Shown here one piece after another: positions 45,461-55,557 of a stretch of 64,000 nt of DNA. The stretch covers positions 1 to 64,000 of the forward strand of contig JAKSRY010000005.1 in NCBI GenBank assembly GCA_024403415.1, written 5' to 3'. How positions within the stretch are numbered: position 1 is the stretch's first letter; the number at the start of each line of letters is the position of its first letter. The notes under the pieces were generated by a model. The model was not told the DNA's origin, did no database searches, and saw only the letters and a list, made by a program, of their open reading frames with translations. The translations under genes were made by a program, and so were the position numbers. The stretch is from Lachnospiraceae bacterium. GTDB taxonomy: Bacteria > Bacillota > Clostridia > Lachnospirales > Lachnospiraceae.

Positions 45461-47095
45461 ATGAATTCCATATTATTAATGAATCAGACGATTAATCTCT
45501 TGCTTATGGAAGATGCTGATGAACATGTTAGTTCATTTCTTGAAACCGTTACAGACGTTAATAAAGCTGTTAACGATTTTGCATGGGGATGGTTTGCTAT
45601 TGCCCTGCTTTTAGGAACCGGACTTATATGTTCCGTGATTACTAAGTTTTTCCAGATATCATTCATTAAAGAATGGTGGGGAAAAACCATAGGAAGTGTT
45701 TTTCACAAACATACGCGAAAAGCCGATGAGGGCTCTGTTTCGCAGTTTCAGGCCTTGTGTACAGCGCTGGCAGCTACAATAGGTACAGGTAATATAGCCG
45801 GTGTGGCGGCTGCTATATATTATGGAGGCCCGGGAGCAATCTTTTGGATGTGGATTGCAGCAATTTTAGGAATGATGACCAATTTTTCGGAAAATGTTCT
45901 TGGTATTTATTTTAGAAGAAAGAACAACAAAGGAGAATGGTCCGGAGGCGCAATGTATTATCTCCAGGATGGTCTAGGATCGTACAAAGGGTTTAAACGC
46001 ATAGGTAAAGTTCTTGCAGTAATATTTGCAATATTTGCAATTCTTGCATCGTTTGGAATTGGAAATATGGGTCAGATTAATAAAATTACGCTTAACGTTC
46101 ACTCGGCGTTTCTTGAAAACGTTAAGGCACCTTCGTTTCTTGGAATATCAGTTGTTAACTGGGGACTCGGAATTGTTCTTATGGTACTAGGAGGGATTAT
46201 TATTATAGGTGGGCTTAAGAGAATTGCTTCTTTTGCCGAGCGGGTAGTTCCTTTTATGGCAGGTTTATATATTTTAGGGGCACTGATTGTTATTGGCTTT
46301 AACATTACTTCGGTCGGTGCTGCTTTTGGAGCAATTTTCAAATTTGCTTTTGTTCCAAGAGCTGCAATAGGAGGTGCTATAGGCTCAATCATTAAAGAGA
46401 TAATGGATGGTCCGCTTAAGATTGGTTGCCAGAAAGGTGCGTTCTCAAATGAAGCAGGTCTTGGTTCTTCTGTTATGGTTCATTCTAATTCAAATGTTAA
46501 GGAGCCTGTTGTTCAGGGAATGTGGGGAATATTTGAAGTTTTTGCGGATACAATTGTTGTATGTACAATAACAGCACTGGTGGTTCTTACATCAGGCTTT
46601 GTTGATCTTTCAACAGGACTCCCAAATGGAAATGTTGAAGATGCTACTCTTGTTGCCAAGGCATTCGGTAATGTATTTGGACTAGGTGGAGAATGGTTTA
46701 TTGCAATTGCAGTTCTATTGTTTGCGTTCACAACAGTTATGGGTTGGTCACATTATGGATCAAAGGCTGTTGAATATCTTGCTGGGACAAAAGGATCAAA
46801 GGTTTATCGTATATTCTTTGTGTTGCTTATGATTTTAGGCGCAATTATGACATCGACACTTGCCTGGGAGATTTCCGATACATTTAATGCATTTATGATG
46901 ATACCTAACCTTATTGGTGTTCTTGCCATGACACCGCTTGTTATTAAAATTACAAGAAATTATATTGATAGAAATATTAAAAAGAAGGACGTTGAACCGA
47001 TTCTGTCTTATGATCCGGAAATTCAGAAGCAGCATGCCATGGAAATCAAAAAAGCAGCAGCTGTGGAACTTTCGAAGGAAAATAGCGAGAAGTAA
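45461..47095 (+). CDS. Alanine/glycine:cation symporter (AGCS family)
   Basis: The 544-residue polytopic protein has the AGCS signatures 'TALAATIGTGNIAGVAAAIY', 'GGPGAIFWMWIAAILGMMTN', 'YLQDGLG', 'QKGAFSNEAGLGSSVMVHSN' and 'TTVMGWSHYGSKAVEYL', with about eleven hydrophobic helices. It takes up alanine or glycine with sodium. ATG 45461 is preferred over the GTG at 45440 because gggaggag lies between them. It is flanked by terminators on both sides and is probably monocistronic; the promoter is not obvious. The 126 bases between the upstream terminator and this start show no riboswitch-like structure. Confidence 0.95.
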   Translation: MNSILLMNQTINLLLMEDADEHVSSFLETVTDVNKAVNDFAWGWFAIALLLGTGLICSVITKFFQISFIKEWWGKTIGSVFHKHTRKADEGSVSQFQALCTALAATIGTGNIAGVAAAIYYGGPGAIFWMWIAAILGMMTNFSENVLGIYFRRKNNKGEWSGGAMYYLQDGLGSYKGFKRIGKVLAVIFAIFAILASFGIGNMGQINKITLNVHSAFLENVKAPSFLGISVVNWGLGIVLMVLGGIIIIGGLKRIASFAERVVPFMAGLYILGALIVIGFNITSVGAAFGAIFKFAFVPRAAIGGAIGSIIKEIMDGPLKIGCQKGAFSNEAGLGSSVMVHSNSNVKEPVVQGMWGIFEVFADTIVVCTITALVVLTSGFVDLSTGLPNGNVEDATLVAKAFGNVFGLGGEWFIAIAVLLFAFTTVMGWSHYGSKAVEYLAGTKGSKVYRIFFVLLMILGAIMTSTLAWEISDTFNAFMMIPNLIGVLAMTPLVIKITRNYIDRNIKKKDVEPILSYDPEIQKQHAMEIKKAAAVELSKENSEK

Positions 47096-47138
47096 TGTTG
47101 TTAATGTGTTGAAAACAGATTTATCATTTTGATGATTG

Positions 47139-47180
47139 AGCCCCGGAAGGAATCAAGGAAGATTCGTCCGGGGCTTTTCT
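47139..47180 (+). terminator. Terminator after the AGCS gene
   Basis: agccccgga (47139-47147) pairs with tccggggct (47167-47175), inner gaatc/gattc, then a T-run: a GC-rich strong terminator. Confidence 0.93.
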
Positions 47181-47207
47181 TGAAAAAAGCAGGAACTATG
47201 CTATAAT
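47180..47207 (+). promoter_or_regulatory. Promoter of the gatCAB operon
   Basis: TTGAAA (47180-47185), 16 bases, TATAAT (47202-47207) with extended -10 TGC, directly after the upstream terminator. The leader of about 175 bases holds a weak hairpin (atataagg/cctttatat, near 47244-47271) and a small stem tgcgt/acgca before the ribosome site; no T-box core was recognised. Confidence 0.72.
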
Positions 47208-47388
47208 TATGAAATGTATGCGTAGGTATATTCAGCATAATTATATAAGGGAATCAGGGACCTTTATATTTTTGAATAATGCAGGCATATATAGGATTTC
47301 ATTTTTAGGGAAATGTATAAGGATTGTAGGGAAAACATATATTTTCATTAATCAGTGCGTGTTGGATTGACGCAGAATGGAGACGTTT

Positions 47389-47682
47389 ATGGCTAATATT
47401 ATTTCAGACGAGACAATCGAATATGTTGGCATCCTTGCGAAACTTGAATTGAGTGATACTGAAAAGGAAGCTGCCAAGAAGGATATGGGCAGTATGCTTG
47501 ACTACATCGATAAGCTCAGCGAACTGAATACTGATGATATCGAACCAATGAGCCATGTTTTTCCGGTCAGGAACGTTTGGAGAGAAGATATTGTTACAAA
47601 TGGGGATGATCGTGAAAACATATTAAAAAATGCTCCCGGTGAGAAGGATGGAATGTTTGAAGTTCCAAAGACATTTGATTAA
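47389..47682 (+). CDS. gatC: Asp-tRNA(Asn)/Glu-tRNA(Gln) amidotransferase subunit C
   Basis: The 97-residue subunit has the GatC pattern '[20 protein letters not shown]', '[20 protein letters not shown]' and '[16 protein letters not shown]'. GatC wraps around GatA and GatB and stabilises the complex. ATG 47389 is chosen because tggaga, with the upstream ATG 47377 inside the ribosome-site region, fits best. It is first in gatCAB. Confidence 0.95.
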   Translation: MANIISDETIEYVGILAKLELSDTEKEAAKKDMGSMLDYIDKLSELNTDDIEPMSHVFPVRNVWREDIVTNGDDRENILKNAPGEKDGMFEVPKTFD

Positions 47683-47717
47683 CAGAAATTGAGATTAACG
47701 ATTTGTAGGGCAAAGAT

Positions 47718-49172
47718 ATGGATATTTTAAGTATGACAGCCGTCCAGATTGGACAGGCAATTAAGGAGAAAAAGATTACTGTTGAGGATGCAACCAAAGC
47801 AGTTCTCGAAAAAATTAAGGAATGTGAACCCTTATATAACTGTTATGTGACGGTTGATGAAGAGGGTGCTCTTAAAAGCGCAAAGGAAATACAGAAAAAG
47901 ATTGATAATGGTGAACTTACAGGACCGCTTGCAGGGGTTCCTGTTGCTATTAAGGATAATATGTGCACTAAAGATATTCTTACTACATGTTCATCAAAAA
48001 TATTAAGTAATTTTGTTCCAAGCTTTTCAAGTGAGGCTGTTATAAATCTTGAAAAAGCAGGTGCAGTCATTTTAGGAAAGACTAACATGGATGAATTTGC
48101 CATGGGGTCAACAACCGAAACTTCATTTTACGGACCGACAAAGAATCCGAGAAATCCTGAACATGTTCCGGGAGGTTCTTCAGGAGGATCGGCTGCAGCA
48201 GTTGCAGCCAACGAATGCTTTTATGCATTGGGATCTGATACAGGAGGTTCAATCAGACAGCCTGCATCTTACTGCGGAGTTGTCGGTATGAAACCAACCT
48301 ATGGAAGAGTAAGCAGATATGGGCTTATTGCATATGGTTCAAGTTTGGATCAGATAGGACCCTTATGTAAGGATGTTACGGATCTTGCCAATATAATGGA
48401 AGTTATCTGCAGCTATGACTCAAAGGATTCCACATCAGTTAAAAGAGAGGATAATGATTTTACCAGCGCTCTTAAAGAAGATGTCACCGGGTTGAAAATA
48501 GGTATACCAAGAGATTACTTTGGTGATGGCTTAAATGGTGAGATTAAAGAGAAGATACTTTCTGCAGTTGAAATCTTAAAAGCAAAGGGCGCAATTGTTG
48601 AAGAATTTGATCTTAGCCTTGTTGAATATGCAATTCCTACATATTATACGATTGCAGCAGCGGAAGCTTCATCCAATCTTGAGAGATTTGATGGTATTAA
48701 ATACGGATACAGAACCGAGGAATATAATGGGTTACATAATATGTATAAGAAAACCAGATCCGAAGGTTTTGGACCTGAAGTAAAAAGAAGAATAATGCTG
48801 GGTTCATTTGTGTTAAGTTCAGGCTACTATGATGCATATTACCTTAAGGCATTAAAGGTTAAAGCACTTATAAAAAAGGCCTTTGATGATGCCTTTTCGA
48901 AATATGATATTATTGTTGCACCTGCGGCACCGACAACGGCTCCACGCCTTGGCGAAAGCCTTGCAGATCCGATAGCGATGTATCTTTCCGATATATATAC
49001 TATTTCAGTTAATCTGGCAGGACTTCCGGGAATTACTGTTCCATGTGGAAATGATAAAGACGGGTTACCGATAGGTCTTCAGATGATAGGTAATTCGTTT
49101 GAGGAACATAAACTGATAAGAGCAGCATTTACATATGAATGTGCTGCAAAATGTGGAAAGGACGGTGAATAA
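47718..49172 (+). CDS. gatA: Asp-tRNA(Asn)/Glu-tRNA(Gln) amidotransferase subunit A
   Basis: The 484-residue amidase subunit releases ammonia from glutamine. The Ser-cisSer-Lys triad region is visible: 'VPVAIKDNMCTKD' (Lys), 'PGGSSGGSAAAVA' (cis-Ser) and 'GSDTGGSIRQPASYCG' (nucleophile Ser). Length is standard. It lies 35 bases after gatC and two bases before gatB. Confidence 0.97.
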   Translation: MDILSMTAVQIGQAIKEKKITVEDATKAVLEKIKECEPLYNCYVTVDEEGALKSAKEIQKKIDNGELTGPLAGVPVAIKDNMCTKDILTTCSSKILSNFVPSFSSEAVINLEKAGAVILGKTNMDEFAMGSTTETSFYGPTKNPRNPEHVPGGSSGGSAAAVAANECFYALGSDTGGSIRQPASYCGVVGMKPTYGRVSRYGLIAYGSSLDQIGPLCKDVTDLANIMEVICSYDSKDSTSVKREDNDFTSALKEDVTGLKIGIPRDYFGDGLNGEIKEKILSAVEILKAKGAIVEEFDLSLVEYAIPTYYTIAAAEASSNLERFDGIKYGYRTEEYNGLHNMYKKTRSEGFGPEVKRRIMLGSFVLSSGYYDAYYLKALKVKALIKKAFDDAFSKYDIIVAPAAPTTAPRLGESLADPIAMYLSDIYTISVNLAGLPGITVPCGNDKDGLPIGLQMIGNSFEEHKLIRAAFTYECAAKCGKDGE

Positions 49173-49174
49173 TC

Positions 49175-50605
49175 ATGAGTAAGAATTACGAAACCGTCAT
49201 CGGTCTTGAAGTTCATGTAGAACTTGCTACCAAAACAAAAATATTCTGTGGATGTTCAACCGCTTTTGGAGCAGAACCAAATGCGCATACCTGTCCTGTA
49301 TGTACGGGCATGCCGGGATCATTACCGGTGCTTAACAAGCAGGTTTTGGAATATGCGGTTGCGGTAGGTCTTGCCACCAATTGTGATATTACAAGATATT
49401 GTAAATTTGACAGAAAAAATTATTTTTATCCTGATAATCCGCAGAATTATCAGATTTCGCAATTATACCTTCCAATATGCCGAAATGGACATGTTGATAT
49501 AGAAACAGAAGAAGGTACTAAATCTATCGGTATTCATGAAATTCATATGGAAGAGGATGCGGGTAAACTTGTACATGATGAATGGGAAGACTGCTCGTAT
49601 GTTGATTACAACAGATCGGGAGTGCCGCTTATAGAGATAGTTTCAGAGCCGGATATGCGTTCGGCAGATGATGTTATAGCATATCTTGAGAAACTGAAAA
49701 TGATAGTTCAGTATCTGGGAGCTTCAGACTGCAAACTGCAGGAAGGTTCAATGAGAGCCGATGTAAACCTTTCTATCAGAGAGGTTGGAGCCAAGGAGTT
49801 TGGAACAAGAACTGAAATGAAAAATCTGAACTCTTTTAAGGCAATCAGAAGAGCTATTGAGGGTGAAACTGAACGTCAGATAGATATAATTGAAAGTGGA
49901 GAGAAGGTAGTTCAGGAGACAAGACGTTGGGATGATAATAACGGTGAATCCTATGCAATGCGTTCGAAGGAAGATGCACAGGACTACAGGTATTTCCCTG
50001 ATCCTGATCTTGTACCTATATCTTTGTCAGAAGAATTTATTGCCAATATAAAGAGTAAAGAACCTGAATTTCGAAATGAAAAGAAGCTTAGATATAAGGA
50101 AGAATATAAAATTCCGGATTATGATATCGAAATAATCACAGAATCTAAGAAAATGGCAGATATATTCGAAAAGACAGTGGAGTTAGGTGCTGATCCAAAG
50201 AAAGTATCTAATTATCTCATGGGTGAGACTATGAGAATTCTTAAAGAAAAGGAAATGGATGCACAGGATATTGGCTTTAAGCCGGAGGCACTGGCTTCCC
50301 TGATTTCATTACAGGAGTCAAAAGCCATTAATGGAACTGTTGCAAAGGAAGTATTTGAAGTTCTATTCTTCGAAGATATTGATCCGGAAAAATATGTTGA
50401 GGAAAAGGGACTAAAGACTGTTAATGACGAAGGTGCTTTGCGAAAGACGGTAGAGGAAGTTATTAAAAATAATCCTCAGTCGGTGGAAGATTACAGAAAC
50501 GGTAAAGAAAAGGCAATAGGGTTCCTTGTAGGTCAAACCATGAAAGCTATGCAGGGAAAGGCAGACCCGGGTTCTGTAAATAAAATGCTTAAGGAACTTC
50601 TTTGA
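49175..50605 (+). CDS. gatB: Asp-tRNA(Asn)/Glu-tRNA(Gln) amidotransferase subunit B
   Basis: The 476-residue subunit activates mischarged tRNA and receives the ammonia. 'VIGLEVHVELATKTKIFC' opens the cradle domain, with 'CPVCTGMPGSLPVLN', 'EDAGKLVHD', 'DYNRSGVPLIEIVSEPD' and 'GSMRADVNLSIR', then the helical YqeY-like tail ('FLVGQTMKAMQGKADPGSVN'). The organism therefore makes Gln-tRNA, and perhaps Asn-tRNA, by transamidation. The gene ends four bases into the possible TTG of the next frame. Confidence 0.97.
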   Translation: MSKNYETVIGLEVHVELATKTKIFCGCSTAFGAEPNAHTCPVCTGMPGSLPVLNKQVLEYAVAVGLATNCDITRYCKFDRKNYFYPDNPQNYQISQLYLPICRNGHVDIETEEGTKSIGIHEIHMEEDAGKLVHDEWEDCSYVDYNRSGVPLIEIVSEPDMRSADDVIAYLEKLKMIVQYLGASDCKLQEGSMRADVNLSIREVGAKEFGTRTEMKNLNSFKAIRRAIEGETERQIDIIESGEKVVQETRRWDDNNGESYAMRSKEDAQDYRYFPDPDLVPISLSEEFIANIKSKEPEFRNEKKLRYKEEYKIPDYDIEIITESKKMADIFEKTVELGADPKKVSNYLMGETMRILKEKEMDAQDIGFKPEALASLISLQESKAINGTVAKEVFEVLFFEDIDPEKYVEEKGLKTVNDEGALRKTVEEVIKNNPQSVEDYRNGKEKAIGFLVGQTMKAMQGKADPGSVNKMLKELL

Positions 50606-50631
50606 TACAGCAGAAAGAGGATAATCTGATT

Positions 50632-52314
50632 ATGGGAAATACATTTTCCGACACATTCAAAAAATTTTATAGAAATATTTCCAAGGAAACTCCATCCATT
50701 AAGGAATATCTCGAAAAGATATCTGAAGATCTTAAGGAAATTTCCGAAATCCTTAAGATAGGGTATATTCAGATGATTGTAAATTCTCCTGCCAATGGAT
50801 TTGAATATTATGGAATTATGGACAGAGCCCAGCTGTATGTCAGTCCGAATGGATATGATGAGGAAGAAGGGGTTGGAAAGACCTTTGTCGGAGAAGACTG
50901 GGGAATAGTTCAGATTGAAGTATGCCCACAAAAGGGTGTAGTTTGGAATGACGATGATGAAGACGATATAGATTTCCTTATTCAGATTATTCATGACAGC
51001 TGTCTTAAGACAAGAAATCATATTTTTGTTAAGCAGGCAGCAGTAACAGACTCTTTGACAGGAGCATGTAATTCAGCGGGTATTCTTAATTTTATAACCG
51101 AACTTAAGGATAAATGTATACTTGATAAATATACAGCGCTTTATCTAAATATTAAAAACTTTAGCTATATTAATAAGCGTGTTGGAACCAAACAGAGTGA
51201 TTCTATGCTTGCTAAATTCAGCCGGCTGGTAAGAGAGTTCCTTATCAAGGGAGAACTTTTTGGAAGAATAGGCGGAGATACATTCTTTGTAATGGTTGAA
51301 AATGAACGATGTGAAGAATGCATCAGATATCTTACATCCAGAAGGATAATAATAGAACTTGAAAAGAAATCGGTTGAATTTAATGTTCTGGTCAGAATCG
51401 GAGCTTATTCAATCAAGGGAGACGACAGTGTAGACAGGGTTATTCAGAATGCCCATACGGCCTTTTCATATACCAGAAATCCTTCAGCAGGGGATGTAGT
51501 ATGGTATTCAGAGGACATGTTAAGAGAATCATTTCATGATTCAGAGATTTCAAATGACTTTGAAAGGGCTCTTAAGAATAACGAATTTGCTGTTTATTAC
51601 CAGCCTATGATTGATTTGAATACTTCTAAAATAATCGGAGCGGAGGCTTTGAGTAGATGGATTCAAAATGGAGTGGTTGTTCCTCCTATGGAATACATAC
51701 CGGTGCTTGAAAGAGATGGAAGTATAGAAGAACTGGACTTCTATATGATAAATAACGTATGTTTGCAAATAAAAGACTGGATTGCGAGGGGAATCGACCC
51801 CGTCGGAATATCTGTCAACCTTTCAAGAGCTAATATTCTTAATAAGAAGCTTGCTGACAGAATTATTAAGGTTTTGGCAGGTCATAAAGTTGATAGCAAA
51901 TACCTGGAGATTGAAATTACAGAGCTTTCTGGTTATGAGGACTTTGAGTCATTAACAGAATTTATTAACACAATGAAGGCTTTTGGTGTTCGTACTTCGT
52001 TAGATGACTTTGGTACAGGATATTCTTCTTTAACACTCTTAAAGGGATTAAATGTAGATTCAATCAAGCTTGATAAGTCTTTCCTTGAGAAAATTTCAGA
52101 AGGACAGGAAGAAAAAGATAAATCTATTGTTAAAAACATTATTAATATGGTTAATGAACTTAACATGAAGGTTGTTGCAGAAGGCGTTGAAAATGAGATT
52201 CAGGTTCAATTCTTAAAAGAAGCAAATTGTCATGAAGCTCAGGGATTTATGTTTGACAAACCGCTTCCAAAGGAGGAGTTTGAAAAGAGACTTCAGGGTG
52301 AAAGGATATATTAA
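50632..52314 (+). CDS. EAL-domain c-di-GMP phosphodiesterase with degenerate GGDEF
   Basis: The 560-residue protein has a unique N-terminal region (1-135), a GGDEF-fold domain whose motif reads GGDTF (214-218), so it should not make c-di-GMP, and an EAL domain with EALSRW at 338. The EAL active-site set is complete ([41 protein letters not shown]), so it should cleave c-di-GMP; the dead GGDEF may bind GTP as an allosteric site. ATG 50632 follows agaggata; a TTG at 50602 overlaps gatB but has no ribosome site. It is cotranscribed with gatB and ispF. Confidence 0.9.
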   Translation: MGNTFSDTFKKFYRNISKETPSIKEYLEKISEDLKEISEILKIGYIQMIVNSPANGFEYYGIMDRAQLYVSPNGYDEEEGVGKTFVGEDWGIVQIEVCPQKGVVWNDDDEDDIDFLIQIIHDSCLKTRNHIFVKQAAVTDSLTGACNSAGILNFITELKDKCILDKYTALYLNIKNFSYINKRVGTKQSDSMLAKFSRLVREFLIKGELFGRIGGDTFFVMVENERCEECIRYLTSRRIIIELEKKSVEFNVLVRIGAYSIKGDDSVDRVIQNAHTAFSYTRNPSAGDVVWYSEDMLRESFHDSEISNDFERALKNNEFAVYYQPMIDLNTSKIIGAEALSRWIQNGVVVPPMEYIPVLERDGSIEELDFYMINNVCLQIKDWIARGIDPVGISVNLSRANILNKKLADRIIKVLAGHKVDSKYLEIEITELSGYEDFESLTEFINTMKAFGVRTSLDDFGTGYSSLTLLKGLNVDSIKLDKSFLEKISEGQEEKDKSIVKNIINMVNELNMKVVAEGVENEIQVQFLKEANCHEAQGFMFDKPLPKEEFEKRLQGERIY

Positions 52315-52856
52315 TGAGAATTGGTATGGGATATGATGTCCACAGACTGACTAAAGATCGTGATCTGATAATGGGAGGCGTAAAGATTCCATATGAGTTG
52401 GGATTGCTTGGACATTCTGATGCAGATGTGCTTTTACATGCGATTATGGATGCGCTTCTTGGAGCTGCAGCTTTAGGTGATATCGGAAAGCATTTTCCTG
52501 ACAGTGATGATAAATATAAAGGAATTTCATCAATTAAACTTCTTGAAGAAGTTGGTGACATGTTGAATGCAAATCTTTATTATATTGAGAATATAGATTC
52601 GACCATTATTGCCCAGAAACCTAAAATGCGGCCATATATAGATGAAATGCGTGAAAATATTGCAAAGGCATTAAAGTTAGATATTTCACAGGTAAATGTT
52701 AAGGCAACAACTGAGGAAGGTCTTGGATTTACCGGTAGTGGAGAAGGAATATCAGCGCAGGCAATAGCAATGCTCACCTCTCCAAGAGAGATGGCAACGA
52801 TGGAAATGGGGCAGAATGCATGCGCAGGCTGTAATGGATGTCAAAAGGGAATGTAG
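52314..52856 (+). CDS. ispF: 2-C-methyl-D-erythritol 2,4-cyclodiphosphate synthase
   Basis: The 180-residue enzyme makes the cyclodiphosphate in the MEP isoprenoid pathway. Motifs are 'GMGYDVHRL' (zinc Asp8, His10), '[20 protein letters not shown]', 'GDIGKHFPD', '[20 protein letters not shown]'. IspF normally ends about residue 156; here a further tail of about 24 residues carries CAGCNGC (C-x2-C-x2-C). The start overlaps the preceding stop (taatg). It lies before cysS as in many Firmicutes. Confidence 0.95.
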   Translation: MRIGMGYDVHRLTKDRDLIMGGVKIPYELGLLGHSDADVLLHAIMDALLGAAALGDIGKHFPDSDDKYKGISSIKLLEEVGDMLNANLYYIENIDSTIIAQKPKMRPYIDEMRENIAKALKLDISQVNVKATTEEGLGFTGSGEGISAQAIAMLTSPREMATMEMGQNACAGCNGCQKGM

Positions 52857-52897
52857 TTAGTAGACTTAATTAATCAAGTTAAGGGAGTTTGAATAAT

Positions 52898-54304
52898 ATG
52901 AAGCTTTACAATTCACTTACAAAAAGAGTAGATACTTTCAAGGAAAATGAAAGTGGAAAGATTGCAATGTATACCTGTGGACCTACAGTATATCATTTTG
53001 CACATATTGGTAATTTAAGAAGTTATCTTATGGAGGATGTTCTTGAGAAACTCCTTAGATATTCGGGATATGATGTTAAGCGAGTAATGAATATAACAGA
53101 CGTAGGTCATCTTTCATCAGACGCAGATACAGGCGAAGACAAGATGCTTAAGGGTGCAAAGCGTGAACATAAGACAATTATGGAAATTGCCAAGTTTTAT
53201 ACAGATGCTTTCTTTAATGATTGTAAAGATTTGAACATTAAAACTCCGGATGTGGTTGAACCGGCTACCAATTGTATTGATGAGTTTATTCATATGATCG
53301 AGGTATTGCTTGAGAAGGGCTATGCTTATCAGGCCGGTGAAAACGTATATTTTGATACTTCAAAGCTTAAAGAATATTATGTCTTCGGGAACCAGAGTGA
53401 GGACGAACTCATGGTTGGCGTTCGAGATGATGTTACGGAAGATTCAAATAAGAAAAATAAGAATGATTTTGTTTTGTGGTTTACAAAGAGTAAGTTTGAA
53501 GACCAGGCTCTTAAATGGGACAGTCCATGGGGCGTAGGATATCCGGGATGGCATATTGAATGTTCATGTATAAGTATTAAGCACCTTGGTGAATATATGG
53601 ATATTCACTGTGGTGGTGTTGATAATATGTTCCCACACCATACCAATGAAATAGCACAGAGTGAAGCCTTCCTTGGTCATAAGTGGTGCAATTTCTGGTT
53701 CCATGTTCATCACCTGAATGATGAAACAGGAAAAATGAGTAAATCAAAGGGTGAGTTCCTCACAGTATCTTTGCTGAAAGAAAAAGGATACGATCCATTG
53801 GCATACAGATTTTTTGCATTGCAGTCACACTATAGAAAGCCATTGACATTCTCATATGAAGGTTTGGACCAGGCTGCGCTGACATATAAAAAGCTTAAGA
53901 ACAAAATTGCTGCAATTGATGTCGCTGGGGATATTGATGCTGCAAAAGTAACCGAATACCATGATAAGTTCGCAGAGGCAGTTGGAAACGATGTTAATAC
54001 AGCCATGGGTATTACTATGATTTATGATGTATTAAAAGATGACGAACTTAACGGAGCTACAAAATTAGCCGTGCTTAATGATTTTGATAAGGTACTCGGT
54101 CTTAATCTTACAGTCAAGGAAGAGATGGAGACATCTTCTGAGGATGCTGAGCTTGTAGCATATGTAGAGGCAAAGATAGAGGAAAGAAAAAATGCCAAAA
54201 AGGCTAAAGATTTCCAGCTTGCGGATGCAATACGTAATGAACTTGCCGATAAGGGTATTATAATTGAAGATACCAGAGAAGGTGTGAAGTGGCATAGAGC
54301 ATAA
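52898..54304 (+). CDS. cysS: Cysteinyl-tRNA synthetase
   Basis: The 468-residue class I synthetase has 'MYTCGPTVYHFAHIGNLRSY' (HIGH motif AHIGN, zinc Cys), 'GWHIECSCISIKHLG' and 'IHCGGVDNMFPHHTNEIAQS' (zinc ligands), and KMSKSKGEF. Length matches bacterial CysS. ATG 52898 gives the standard N-terminus and follows gggag by 10 bases; TTG 52889 would be too close to the ribosome site. It is followed by mrnC and rlmB. Confidence 0.97.
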   Translation: MKLYNSLTKRVDTFKENESGKIAMYTCGPTVYHFAHIGNLRSYLMEDVLEKLLRYSGYDVKRVMNITDVGHLSSDADTGEDKMLKGAKREHKTIMEIAKFYTDAFFNDCKDLNIKTPDVVEPATNCIDEFIHMIEVLLEKGYAYQAGENVYFDTSKLKEYYVFGNQSEDELMVGVRDDVTEDSNKKNKNDFVLWFTKSKFEDQALKWDSPWGVGYPGWHIECSCISIKHLGEYMDIHCGGVDNMFPHHTNEIAQSEAFLGHKWCNFWFHVHHLNDETGKMSKSKGEFLTVSLLKEKGYDPLAYRFFALQSHYRKPLTFSYEGLDQAALTYKKLKNKIAAIDVAGDIDAAKVTEYHDKFAEAVGNDVNTAMGITMIYDVLKDDELNGATKLAVLNDFDKVLGLNLTVKEEMETSSEDAELVAYVEAKIEERKNAKKAKDFQLADAIRNELADKGIIIEDTREGVKWHRA

Positions 54305-54395
54305 AATCAAGTGGCGCTGTAGGAAAAACACTGAATGTGCAGAGAAATTTGATGAATTATTTCCTTAATATGGTCATTTAGAGGATAAGAGCAGC

Positions 54396-54827
54396 ATGGC
54401 AGATAACAACAATGATATGTTATGTAAACTGAAACGGGCTTTTGAATTAAAAGAGGTGGATATTAAAACATATTCACCTTTATCTTTGGCATTTATAGGA
54501 GACTCGGTTTATGATCTTATTGTAAGGTCTATTGTTGTATGTAAAGGTAATACCTCTAATAATAATTTGCATAAAAATTCAGTAAAATATGTTTCAGCAG
54601 TTTCACAGGCTAAAATCATAGAAGCAGTCAAACCAATTCTTACGGAAGAAGAATTGAATATATATAAACGTGGAAAGAATGCCAAGCCTCATTCAGGTGC
54701 AAAGAATGCGACAAAAAATGAGTATCTGAAGGCAACAGGTTTTGAAGCTCTTATAGGATATCTTTATCTTAAAGGTGAAACAGACAGAATAATTGAAATA
54801 GTTTTGAAAGGTATAAAAGATGAGTGA
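54396..54827 (+). CDS. mrnC: Mini-ribonuclease 3
   Basis: The 143-residue RNase III catalytic domain without an RNA-binding domain has 'LAFIGDSVYDLIVRS' (catalytic acidic residues), 'NNNLHKNSVKYVSAVSQAKI', 'YKRGKNAKPHSGAKNATKNE' and 'ATGFEALIGYLYLKGE'. Mini-III matures 23S rRNA ends in Gram-positive bacteria. It overlaps rlmB by 8 bases, as expected for the conserved cysS-mrnC-rlmB block. Confidence 0.95.
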   Translation: MADNNNDMLCKLKRAFELKEVDIKTYSPLSLAFIGDSVYDLIVRSIVVCKGNTSNNNLHKNSVKYVSAVSQAKIIEAVKPILTEEELNIYKRGKNAKPHSGAKNATKNEYLKATGFEALIGYLYLKGETDRIIEIVLKGIKDE

Positions 54828-55557
54828 ATTAATGATTGAAGGTCGTAATCCGGTAATAGAAGCTTTTCGTGCCGGAAAAGAAATAGATAAACTGTATGTT
54901 CTTGATGGATGCCAGGATGGTCCTGTTAATTCTATAAAGAGGGAAGCAAAAAAACATAACGTTCTTATTAAATATGTAAATAAGGAAAGACTGGACCAGC
55001 TTTCAACAACAGGTATGCATCAGGGCGTTATAGCTGAGGTTGCTGCATACGAGTATGCAGAGGTTGAAGATATGTTTGCACTTGCAAGTAAAAAGGGAGA
55101 AGATCCTTTTATTATTATTCTTGATGGCATTGAAGATCCTCATAATCTCGGTGCTATCATAAGGACAGCAAATCAGGCAGGTGCTCATGGAGTTATTATC
55201 CCTAAAAACAGGGCGTGTGGTCTCACTGCAACTGTGGCAAGAACATCTGCGGGAGCATTGAATTATGTTCCGGTAGCCAAAGTGACTAACATCTCACAGA
55301 CTATTGAGGAACTTAAAAGTAAGGGAATGTGGTTTGTATGTGCTGATATGAAAGGCACTGTTATGTATGATCTTAACCTTAAAGGCTCGATTGGTCTTGT
55401 AATCGGAAATGAGGGTGAGGGCGTAGGAAGACTGGTTAAAGAAAAGTGTGATATGGTAGCGTCAATTCCCATGAAAGGGGATATTGATTCGTTGAATGCG
55501 TCTGTTTCATGTGGAATTCTTGCCTACGAAATAGTAAGACAGAGGTTAATTAAGTAA
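54820..55557 (+). CDS. rlmB: 23S rRNA (guanosine-2'-O-)-methyltransferase RlmB
   Basis: The 245-residue SPOUT enzyme has an N-terminal RNA-binding domain ('MIEGRNPVIEAFRAGKEIDK') and the knotted methyltransferase fold: 'ILDGIEDPHNLGAIIRTANQ', 'GAHGVIIPKNRACGLTATVA', 'IGLVIGNEGEGVGRLV' and 'SIPMKGDIDSLNASVSCGIL'. It methylates a conserved G of the 23S peptidyl-transferase region. Its stop is directly joined to the next ATG (taaatg). Confidence 0.95.
   Translation: MSELMIEGRNPVIEAFRAGKEIDKLYVLDGCQDGPVNSIKREAKKHNVLIKYVNKERLDQLSTTGMHQGVIAEVAAYEYAEVEDMFALASKKGEDPFIIILDGIEDPHNLGAIIRTANQAGAHGVIIPKNRACGLTATVARTSAGALNYVPVAKVTNISQTIEELKSKGMWFVCADMKGTVMYDLNLKGSIGLVIGNEGEGVGRLVKEKCDMVASIPMKGDIDSLNASVSCGILAYEIVRQRLIK

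Noticed and set aside
47208-47388. T-box leader before gatCAB
   Set aside because: The leader is long enough, but the T-box core (AGGGTGGnACCGCG-like) and specifier loop were not found.
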